From: Burkholderiales bacterium
GTDB taxonomy: Bacteria; Pseudomonadota; Gammaproteobacteria; Burkholderiales; JAHFRG01
Reading direction: 5' to 3'
NCBI GenBank assembly: GCA_035518095.1
Contig: DATIXX010000009.1
Coordinates: forward strand, 1-57,603
DNA length: 57,603 nucleotides
In this document: one piece after another, positions 33,507-40,658 of the stretch
How positions within the stretch are numbered: the stretch's first letter is position 1
How the letters are laid out: each line of letters begins with the position of its first letter
Notes under the pieces: model-generated
The model's input: the letters and a program-made list of their open reading frames with translations, nothing else
Databases searched by the model: none
What the model was told of the DNA's origin: nothing
Program-made: the position numbers and the translations under genes

Positions 33507-34913
33507 CTAAGACTTTGTCGATTTGGCTTGTGTAATGACTGAATCCAACGCGAGGATCCCCTCGTTGATTTCCGATAGGGAAATTTCCAAAGATGGCGCC
33601 AAAGTAATGACGTTTTTGTAATAACCGCCTATATCGAGAATAAGTCCCTTGGTCGCGCTACCGAGTTGTAACTCTCCACTCAAACCCAGTTGAAACATTT
33701 GATCTGCTAATCGACGATTTGGCGTGAATCCATCGGCCTCGCAAATCTCCATGCGTAATGCGAGACCCAAACCGTCGACATCTCCCAATTCAGGATGCTT
33801 CCGTTGCATCTCCTTCAGGCGGCCCAGGAAATATCGACCTTTCTCTGGGACCGAGGTACCGTAATCGCCTTCCTCGAATATCCGCATTACCGCCAGTCCT
33901 GCGGCGGTTCCTAATGTGTTAGACGAGAACGTCGAGTGGGTTGAACCCGGGCCAAAGACGGACGGGCTGATAAGTTCCTCGCGCGCCCAAATTCCAGACA
34001 GAGGATTCAGACCATTTGTAAGTGCCTTTCCGAAAACGATGATGTCGGGTTGCATGTCGAAGTGTTCCATTGCCCACATCTTCCCGGTACGATAGAAGCC
34101 CATTTGAATCTCGTCATCAACAATCAGGATGCCCTTTTCCCGGCAAACCCTTTCCAGGCGTTTGAAATAGCCTTGAGGAGGAATAATGTATCCACCAGTA
34201 CCCTGCACCGGTTCCACAAAAAACGCTCCGAACTCGGAACGGCCCGTCTTTGGATTCCATGCGCCGGTATACTCATGCTCAAATAACCGTTCAACTTCCC
34301 AAATGAAATAATCCTCGGCATCGCGGATGTCATGGCGATACTTTGACCGGAACACATACGGAAACGGTACAAACTCTGCGCGGTCGGCAAACTCCCCAAA
34401 TGCCTCCCGATAGCGGTAAGAGGATGTTATAGCGGATGCCCCAAGAGTTCTCCCGTGATATCCACCCTGGAAAGCCAGCATATGTTGACGTCCCGTACTT
34501 TTGCGGACTAGCTTCAGCGCGTCCTCAATAGCTTGTGAGCCTCCGACATTAAAAAGAACGCGCCCTTTGAGTCCGAAACCCCGCTCAATGCTATTACAGA
34601 TCATCTCCGCCAGTTCGATTTTCTCGCGATGGAGATACTGACAAGCCAATTGTGGCAAGCGATCGATCTGTGCCTTTAAAGCTTGCGCCACTTTTGGGTT
34701 TGCGTATCCAAGATTAGCCGCGGAATACCACATCTGGAGATCGAGATAGCGCCGGCCGTAAGAATCAAATAGGTAACACCCCTCGCAACGTTCGAATATT
34801 CTCGGGTCTTCGGCATAGTGAACAGTATCTCCGTAGGAGCAAAAGCGCCGCTCTTTGTCTAATAACAGCAGTTCTTGCTCGCGCACTGTTTGAGTGTCCA
34901 AATCGTTCGACAT
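33507..34913 (-). CDS. Class III PLP aminotransferase
   Basis: This is a fold-type I, class III aminotransferase (omega-amino acid/acetylornithine group). The 468-residue product has FNVGGSQAIEDALKLVRKST, the PLP-phosphate region FQGGYHGRT, the ring Asp in ILIVDDEIQMGFYRTGKMWA and the Schiff-base Lys in IIVFGKALTNGLNPLSG. Length fits. It is read away from the esterase/HAD pair with a 124-base shared control region. Its neighbours (ketosynthase, ACP, phosphatase, esterase) suggest it puts an amino group on an acyl-derived or polyol product rather than serving core amino acid metabolism. The exact amino donor and acceptor are unknown. Confidence 0.88.
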   Translation of the reverse strand: MSNDLDTQTVREQELLLLDKERRFCSYGDTVHYAEDPRIFERCEGCYLFDSYGRRYLDLQMWYSAANLGYANPKVAQALKAQIDRLPQLACQYLHREKIELAEMICNSIERGFGLKGRVLFNVGGSQAIEDALKLVRKSTGRQHMLAFQGGYHGRTLGASAITSSYRYREAFGEFADRAEFVPFPYVFRSKYRHDIRDAEDYFIWEVERLFEHEYTGAWNPKTGRSEFGAFFVEPVQGTGGYIIPPQGYFKRLERVCREKGILIVDDEIQMGFYRTGKMWAMEHFDMQPDIIVFGKALTNGLNPLSGIWAREELISPSVFGPGSTHSTFSSNTLGTAAGLAVMRIFEEGDYGTSVPEKGRYFLGRLKEMQRKHPELGDVDGLGLALRMEICEADGFTPNRRLADQMFQLGLSGELQLGSATKGLILDIGGYYKNVITLAPSLEISLSEINEGILALDSVITQAKSTKS

Positions 34914-35037
34914 AGTGTCCGGGCTTTCTCTTTAGATAACAAAATATGGTTGCAGCATATTTACTTAAAGACTATTATTCGCGCTTTCGATCACCACCGC
35001 AGCATGAAGTTTAAACCGAATACAAGCGTCGATCGCC

Positions 35038-35916
35038 ATGGCTGTTGAGTGGGCGTCCCTGCTTGACCAACAGCCAGTCACTGTTACCGGGGATGATCTC
35101 ACCCTTGCTGGAGGCCAAAAAGGCTATATCTTGCTGTTTCACGGGCTTACCGGTTCACCTGCCGAACTGGCCTATGTTTCCCTTTACCTGCATAACAGAA
35201 CAGGCTTCTCGATCTGGTGTCCGCGACTTGTTAATCACGGACAGCCGCTGGGTGTGCTGGCACGCACGCGCTGGCAAAAACTTGAAGAGTTCGCTCAAGC
35301 ATGCTTCAAGCGAGCCCTTACCGAAGCTAATGCTGCTGGACTCCCACTGTTCGTCGGCGGACTTTCCCTCGGGGCCATTCTCGCGCTGCAGCTTGCAGCG
35401 GAATACCCTGAGAACGTATTTGGCACAATTTGCCTCTCTCCCACACTTTTCTACGACGGCTGGAACGTCCCGTGGATTCATAAGCTGATTCGGATAGTCT
35501 CTTATACACCACTCAAATACTTCGCATATTTCCGAGAAGAGCCACCATATGGACTAAAAGACGAGTTTCTGCGAAAGCGCATGGCCCAACAATATAGCAA
35601 GACCTCGCTTCGTGACAGCAGCGATGTGGCGAATACCGGCTATGCGCACTTTCCAGTGCGATTGTTCTGCGAAGTTCGCCATCTGATTGCAAAATGCATT
35701 CGCTCCCTTAATCGGGTTGTTTGTCCCGTTCTACTGGTCCAAGCCGAACATGACGATGCCACTGGCCCCGCTAATGCGGAATTCATTTACCGGAAAATCA
35801 AGTCGAAGCATAAAGAAATTGTCTTGCTACATAACTCTTATCACCTCGTTACAGTGGATCTGGAGCGCGCGAGCGTAGCAGCAACAATTGCACGGTTCTG
35901 CAGCTCAGTTACGTAA
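35038..35916 (+). CDS. Carboxylesterase/thioesterase-like alpha/beta hydrolase
   Basis: The 292-residue product resembles Est30-type carboxylesterases. It has the oxyanion block LLFHGLTGSPAEL, nucleophile motif VGGLSLGAI, the acid in LVQAEHDDATGP and the His in NSYHLVTVD. It is soluble with no signal peptide. In this cluster an acyl-thioester or acyl-ester hydrolase working with the ACP and ketosynthase is plausible. It is followed after 48 bases by the HAD phosphatase on the same strand. No strong ribosome site is seen at ATG 35038. Confidence 0.83.
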   Translation: MAVEWASLLDQQPVTVTGDDLTLAGGQKGYILLFHGLTGSPAELAYVSLYLHNRTGFSIWCPRLVNHGQPLGVLARTRWQKLEEFAQACFKRALTEANAAGLPLFVGGLSLGAILALQLAAEYPENVFGTICLSPTLFYDGWNVPWIHKLIRIVSYTPLKYFAYFREEPPYGLKDEFLRKRMAQQYSKTSLRDSSDVANTGYAHFPVRLFCEVRHLIAKCIRSLNRVVCPVLLVQAEHDDATGPANAEFIYRKIKSKHKEIVLLHNSYHLVTVDLERASVAATIARFCSSVT

Positions 35917-35964
35917 TGTCGGCGCGCTCTTTGAAACCGGGCGTCCACAGTTCGGTGGCGACCT

Positions 35965-36606
35965 GTGAATAGACCCGTCCTTTTCCTCGATTTCGATAAC
36001 ACCATTACCCAAGGCGACCTGCTCGACGCCGTTCTGGAACGGTTCTCGAAAGACAATTCATGGCTTGAATTGGAGGACGCCTGGCGTAGCGGCAAAATTT
36101 CAACCCTCGAATGCCTGCGGGGCCAAGTTGGAAATCTAAAACCATCTCGCACGGCAATCCTCGAGTTTGCCGTCACCATTTCTGTCGATCCGCATTTTGT
36201 CCCGATCGCTGACTGGGCAGCCCGATCAAATGTCGATTTGATCGTGCTCAGCGATAGTTTCACTGCGCTAATAGACGCGGTGTTTAAACACCATGACATT
36301 CCCAATGTTCCCGTATTTGCCAACGAGCTGAAATTTTTTGCAGATCGTGTCGAAGCTGAATTCCCTTACCAAGATCCGTCGTGTGCGAGGTGCGCGCATT
36401 GCAAAGCCCGGCAAATTCGCAAATTCCCAGGGCAAAGGACGATATTTGTCGGGGACGGCCTTTCTGACATCTGCCCCGCCAACATTGCAGACATTGTATT
36501 TGCAAAGGATTCACTTGCCCGGCATCTCGCTCAATCCAACAAAAAGTTCTTGCCATTCCATTCCCTGCAGACTGTCCTAAATTTTCTATTGGAAGAACAT
36601 TCCTGA
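35965..36606 (+). CDS. HAD-family phosphatase (MtnX/SerB-like)
   Basis: This is a haloacid-dehalogenase-type phosphatase of subclass IB. The 213-residue product has motif I LFLDFDNTI (Asp nucleophile and general acid), motif II VLSDSF, and motif IV FVGDGLSDICPA with the Mg2+ ligands. A CARCAHCKARQ stretch with three Cys near residue 142 is typical of MtnX-like members. It starts with GTG, 48 bases after the esterase. The cluster suggests it removes a phosphate from a small sugar-, amino- or lipid-phosphate intermediate. The substrate is unknown. Confidence 0.83.
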   Translation: MNRPVLFLDFDNTITQGDLLDAVLERFSKDNSWLELEDAWRSGKISTLECLRGQVGNLKPSRTAILEFAVTISVDPHFVPIADWAARSNVDLIVLSDSFTALIDAVFKHHDIPNVPVFANELKFFADRVEAEFPYQDPSCARCAHCKARQIRKFPGQRTIFVGDGLSDICPANIADIVFAKDSLARHLAQSNKKFLPFHSLQTVLNFLLEEHS

Positions 36607-36664
36607 ATCGGACGTTTCCGATATTCCCTTCCCACGAGCAACTGCTTCCGCCCTGTAATTAAGA

Positions 36665-37942
36665 TCAACGCAATCCTGGATTTGACGAGTCCTTTGTCAG
36701 TCGGGGATGCCGCTGAACAAACCTTTTGGCAATGAGCACTGCGTTCGTTCCGCCGAAGGCGAAGGAATTCGACATGACTGCGTTGATATCGAGTCCTTTG
36801 CGTGCGGTGTTTGGTACGTAATCGAGATCGCAATCGGGATCCGCCTCAGAATAATGGCAAGTCGGGGGAACAGAACCCGCATTCAGGGTCAACAGGCTGG
36901 CGACCATTTCAACGGCGCCCGCAGCTCCCATCAAATGCCCGTGAAGTGCCTTGGTCGAGCTAACCGGAATATTGTGAGCAGCGCTTCCGAAGACCGCTTT
37001 AATAGCCGCTGTTTCGACAACGTCGCCCAATTGCGTCGCGGTTCCATGGGCGTTGATATAACCAATATCCGTAATCGCCAGCTGCGAGTCTTCTATCGCT
37101 GCCTTAATCGCCCCGACTTGTCCCGCCGGTGATGGCTTTGATATATGGCATGCATCGCTCGAAATGCCGTAGCCGGCGATCTCTCCCCAAATCTTCGGTT
37201 GTCGCACTATGGCTGTCTCCAATGCCTCGAGGACCAATACCCCGGCGCCCTCGCCAAGCACCATACCGGTTCGTCCCTTTGAAAACGGTTTACATGATTG
37301 TTCTGGGAAATTAATGTCTGGCTTTGCGAGAACCCGCAAAGCTGCCCACGCCGCGACCATAACCGGAGTCACCATTGCCTCAGCGCCACCAGCAAGCGCG
37401 ACGTCTATATAGCCGTCGCGTATCGCGCGATACGCCTCACCGATCGCCACGGCTGAAGAAGCGCACGCAATGGAATAGGTCATGACAGGACCGCGAATTC
37501 CATAACGCATCGAAAGATGCGCTGCGGTCGCGTTAGCCATGGTCGAAATCACCGTCAGCGGGGGCATGCGTCCATCACTGTTATCAAAAAAACTCCGGTA
37601 ACCGGACTCTATAGCGTTGGCTCCTCCTATCCCGCTACCGAAATACACACCCGCTCTACCCGCTTCCAGAGCCGTTGCGTCTAACTTGGCATCGAGTACA
37701 GCTTGTTCCGCCGCGGTTAGCCCGAATTGGCTTACGCGGTCGAGACCAACCAATTGCGGCTTGGTAAAATAAACCGATGGATCGAAATCGACAACCGTGC
37801 CGACCACCTGTCCTGAGTCACCGAACCAACGAATTCCGGAATGCCCCGCAAGAAGGTTTGCAAAGAACTCATTCGCTGTGTTCCCAACGGGCGAAATGAC
37901 GCCCAAACCGCTGATGACGACGCGCCGGCTATTCTTTGTCAA
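36665..37942 (-). CDS. Beta-ketoacyl-ACP synthase (FabF-like)
   Basis: This is a condensing enzyme that extends acyl chains on ACP. The 425-residue product has the full KAS II triad: Cys 160 in TYSIACASS, His in NAHGTAT and His in KALHGHLMGAAGA, plus the C-terminal NSFAFGGTNAVL block. The start is a TTG that overlaps the ACP stop (TTGA), so the two are translationally coupled. A KAS with its own ACP but no fabD, fabG or malonyl-CoA genes around suggests a special acyl product rather than bulk fatty acid synthesis. It converges on the HAD gene. Confidence 0.9.
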   Translation of the reverse strand: MTKNSRRVVISGLGVISPVGNTANEFFANLLAGHSGIRWFGDSGQVVGTVVDFDPSVYFTKPQLVGLDRVSQFGLTAAEQAVLDAKLDATALEAGRAGVYFGSGIGGANAIESGYRSFFDNSDGRMPPLTVISTMANATAAHLSMRYGIRGPVMTYSIACASSAVAIGEAYRAIRDGYIDVALAGGAEAMVTPVMVAAWAALRVLAKPDINFPEQSCKPFSKGRTGMVLGEGAGVLVLEALETAIVRQPKIWGEIAGYGISSDACHISKPSPAGQVGAIKAAIEDSQLAITDIGYINAHGTATQLGDVVETAAIKAVFGSAAHNIPVSSTKALHGHLMGAAGAVEMVASLLTLNAGSVPPTCHYSEADPDCDLDYVPNTARKGLDINAVMSNSFAFGGTNAVLIAKRFVQRHPRLTKDSSNPGLR

Positions 37943-38241
37943 GTCGGGCTATAGGATGGATGCTGCCTCTTGACCTCGGAGTCGACGAAAGCGACGAGCG
38001 CACCGACCGTTTCGAGGTCTCGTGGCACGTCTGGCAGCGTGATGTTCAATGTTTTTTCCAACTCGAACACGTATTCGAGAAAGGCTAATGAATCGATCCC
38101 GAGAGCATCAAGCCGTTGGTCCAGAGCAAGCTGCTCTTTGGCGACCCCGAAGTTCTCTACAAGCAAGCCCAGCATGATAGCAATCGTCCGCGATCCAGTG
38201 GATTTTGGTGCAACATTATTGCTGCGCGTTAGGGTTTTCAC
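37939..38241 (-). CDS. Acyl carrier protein
   Basis: This is a small carrier that holds acyl chains on a phosphopantetheine arm. The LDALGIDSLAFLEYVFELEK block holds the attachment Ser in the DSL motif, and the product has the four-helix acidic pattern of ACPs. I place the start at GTG 38241, with GGAG about 10 bases upstream, giving 100 residues; the frame runs on to 38304. The stop overlaps the ketosynthase start by 4 bases. It clearly serves the neighbouring KAS, and is not the housekeeping AcpP by sequence or place. Confidence 0.85.
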   Translation of the reverse strand: MKTLTRSNNVAPKSTGSRTIAIMLGLLVENFGVAKEQLALDQRLDALGIDSLAFLEYVFELEKTLNITLPDVPRDLETVGALVAFVDSEVKRQHPSYSPT

Positions 38242-38395
38242 TATTAAGGTTCTCCATCGCAGCGCATTATGACAGCCGTGCGCAGCGTCGACAAGGTGTT
38301 GCAAAACCGGTGCTTTGACTGCGATATCGTCATCTTCTACGTTCGGTGTACATAAGCTGCACTTGAGCTATCGGGATCTCGTGGAGATATTGGTC

Positions 38396-38512
38396 ATGCG
38401 TAGCCTCAGCAGGCGGATCAGTCGCAACCACATTCACGCGCACCTCCGCCTGCGCGCCACAGATCGGTGCAAAAAATGAATCAATCAACCCCAGAAAAAT
38501 ATATAGCGGCGC
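38396..38512 (-). pseudogene. Broken copy of the 5' end of the 32560-33345 gene
   Basis: Minus-strand reading gives MRRYIFFW, then after a frameshift GLIDSFFAPICGAQAEV and VVATDPPAEA. These match the start of the exported protein at 32560-33345 (MHRYLFFL, GAQAEVLVK, VVATDPPAEA). Homology ends abruptly after about 38 codons. The frameshift and truncation make it a dead fragment. Confidence 0.75.
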
Positions 38513-38574
38513 ATACTCGTCCCTAACATTTCTTTATGCAATTAACCAAGTCTGACCGCATAGTTTACCGATAT

Positions 38575-38967
38575 TTAGGCCCATCGTTCACAGACAAGAT
38601 AAATGTTAACCAGATTAATAATTACGATTGCGAGAACCATTAGGTAAGATCCCCTTAACCAACAGGGCCAGCAGGACTTGGGTAAATTAATTCCTTCTTC
38701 GAACGTCTTAATGCGCCGGAGGAATCTTCTTGCGTCGCAGTGATCTTTTAAGCTGAGCACGCAAATGAGAAATACGAGCGCAGCAGCAGCCAACATCAAT
38801 ACGTGCAGTTGGTCAGATGAAACTTCAGTTACTTTGATAACGCCGTAAAGGAAACCGGCCTCGACTGTGGCCGCAGTTTGGAAGCGACTCCACATCATAA
38901 GGTCTTGGTAACGATAGAACCCGCAGTCCTGCTTGTATATTTCTACCTTTCTGTCGTCGTTGCTCAT
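38575..38967 (-). CDS. Membrane protein of unknown function
   Basis: I do not recognise this 130-residue protein. It has two or three hydrophobic segments (FQTAATVEAGFLYGVIKV, LHVLMLAAAALVFLICVLSL, GSYLMVLAIVIINLVNIYLV), a charged middle loop (CDARRFLRRIKTFEEG) and a soluble, charged N terminus with no signal peptide. ATG 38967 is chosen for its excellent GGGAGGGG site; the longer frame lacks one. It stands alone between the broken gene copy and a repeat-rich stretch. Confidence 0.65.
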   Translation of the reverse strand: MSNDDRKVEIYKQDCGFYRYQDLMMWSRFQTAATVEAGFLYGVIKVTEVSSDQLHVLMLAAAALVFLICVLSLKDHCDARRFLRRIKTFEEGINLPKSCWPCWLRGSYLMVLAIVIINLVNIYLVCERWA

Positions 38968-39515
38968 TTGCCCCTCCCACTGCGATCGCTCGGTCTTGTA
39001 ATGCTTTACCGCCCTCCGAGCCACCTGCAAATACAAAAAGGGTCGGAGTCGAATGATTTTTCATCTCAGAATTGAAAGGTCGTTGCTTGACCACAGATTC
39101 GCCTGCTTATGATACCCCTGTGAGGTGCCAAGCAGAAAAGCACGGGCGGGCGAAGTGAAGCGAGCACTGTCTGAGCGCGGCGCGAGTTGCGCAGCGCCCG
39201 CTGTGGCTGAGGAGCGCAAGGGTAATTCGGCGAACCGGGGTGCTGCCGCGACACGGTGAGCGAAGTTTGGGGTGCGGGAGCAGCTGCATGAGAGCATCAT
39301 TTTACAATGTATCTTGCGGCAGCTTGCGCTCCTACCCGCTCCACGCTTCGCGAGTCCGAGTCCGGGGCGTCCTTCTCTTTGGTTACTTTTTCTTGGCGAA
39401 ACAAGAAAAAGTAACCAGCCGCCGGCCTGCAACCAGCATAGCTTTTCCGCTTCTATTAGTATCACTGTCTTCCAACTCGTCGCCGCGAAATCGAATCTAC
39501 TTCACCTCACGTCAT
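38968..39515. repeat. Repeat-rich intergenic stretch
   Basis: The part at about 39130-39430 looks like a dispersed intergenic element: a GC-rich block with alternating GCGAGCACTGTCTGAGCGCG and GAGTTGCGCAGCG pieces, then a perfect AT-rich hairpin (listed separately). Frames of up to 134 codons cross it but are Arg/Ser/Ala-rich and read like translated repeat. A TTATGATACCCCTTGTGAG-like block at 39107 recurs at 44028. Confidence 0.5.
39381..39416. repeat. Perfect 15-bp hairpin of a dispersed repeat
   Basis: The arms GGTTACTTTTTCTTG and CAAGAAAAAGTAACC pair perfectly around a GCGAAA loop. A diverged copy of the hairpin and its flanks is at 28451-28516. Read on either strand the arms are T- or A-rich, so it could double as a bidirectional terminator. 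It follows the AttH-like gene on the minus strand. Confidence 0.75.
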
Positions 39516-40619
39516 CTAGAGCTCAACCGGTTTCCAATAACCAGTGAGCTCCAGATATCCTAACCCGACAACATTACCGTCTCGCAATGCCCGCACCGCA
39601 CCTTCCCAATAAATCGTTCCGCTGGTCTCGCGGGTGTCGTTCTCCTGATCATCCATCAGCGGCTCGACCGCCAATTCGAGATCAGCTGCCCTTATCAACC
39701 ATGATACCGGGTAACTCGTTCCAGTTTGCGGAGAACGCCATTCGCGGCGCGGCATGAAGCGAATTTCGGAGGGCGAATAGATTTGCACCGAGCCGTCGGC
39801 GCGACGCAAAGTGCCGCCGGCCCAGAAGCTGCCTCCTTGCTTGTTGCGCATGCGGAAGGCCATCAGCGCGCCGCCGTCGTCAAGGTTGATGCCGACCCAG
39901 TCCCACCCTATTGCTTCTTTAGCCATGTAGCTCGATGACCACTCATGGTCAAGCCAGGCGCTACCGGTGACCGATATTGGCTCCCCCTCACGCACGAGTG
40001 TCCCCGTCACCTGGAGATGCGGCAGACTGTAATAGTAGCTGGCAGATTCAGGCGCGGGCCCTTTGCGGCTGAAACCGTCCTCGCCCTCAAGCAAAGGCGG
40101 CTGGGTTGCGACGAAGCTGAAGTCAAATGCGAAATCATGCGCCGCCAGCCGCGCGTGATACGAGTTGTCTTCCTGCACCAGTGACCAGTCGTCTATCCAA
40201 ACGCGGGTGTGTCCTTCGTCCGCACCGGCCAGACCGAAACCGGCGCGCGCCGCGCGCTGTGCGCGGATCAGCCTTCCTACTCGGGGATCGCTTAAGGCAG
40301 CATGCGCGATCAAGATGTGATAAGGCGCGAAACTGCTCGGATTTTTTTCCTTGAGCTCCGGCCGCGCGCGGAAAAACGTAATCTGAAAACCGAGCGGCTG
40401 CGTTTTTTCATTGAGCCAGCCCGTGATGTACCACCACTCGACGCGGAAATCGGGGTGGCTTCGTTCATCGCGTGGGAAGCGCAATCTGTAACCCGGCACC
40501 ACGGGGGCGAAGGGCTCAATTCCAGAGCCGTGATACGCAAGTTGTGCAAAAACTTTTGGCGAAGCCAGCAAGCCGGCCAAAAGAGTCAGTACGCGTCTCC
40601 GGTTTGGCAATGGCTTCAT
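39516..40619 (-). CDS. AttH-like lipocalin-domain secreted protein
   Basis: This protein has the AttH/CrtC-type lipocalin-like fold (sometimes annotated as carotenoid 1,2-hydratase), usually made with an AttEFG exporter. From ATG 40619 the 367-residue product has a Tat-like signal (NRRRVLTLLAGLLASPKVFA). Family blocks include EWWYITGWLNEKTQPLGFQI, GSAWLDHEWSSSYM and GWDWVGINLDDGGALMAFRM; the His and Glu/Asp residues in these are candidates for a catalytic site. It lies 39 bases after the ABC permease gene and is the third gene of the operon. The family's biochemical role is unsettled. ATG 40634 has a ribosome site too close to use. Confidence 0.85.
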   Translation of the reverse strand: MKPLPNRRRVLTLLAGLLASPKVFAQLAYHGSGIEPFAPVVPGYRLRFPRDERSHPDFRVEWWYITGWLNEKTQPLGFQITFFRARPELKEKNPSSFAPYHILIAHAALSDPRVGRLIRAQRAARAGFGLAGADEGHTRVWIDDWSLVQEDNSYHARLAAHDFAFDFSFVATQPPLLEGEDGFSRKGPAPESASYYYSLPHLQVTGTLVREGEPISVTGSAWLDHEWSSSYMAKEAIGWDWVGINLDDGGALMAFRMRNKQGGSFWAGGTLRRADGSVQIYSPSEIRFMPRREWRSPQTGTSYPVSWLIRAADLELAVEPLMDDQENDTRETSGTIYWEGAVRALRDGNVVGLGYLELTGYWKPVEL

Positions 40620-40658
40620 AACTTCGCTTTTCATCCTTCCGCTTTCGTTCTCGCCTTT

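Noticed and set aside
39061..39465. 134-codon minus-strand frame in the repeat-rich stretch
   Set aside because: Its sequence is the translated dispersed repeat; such frames are common artefacts.
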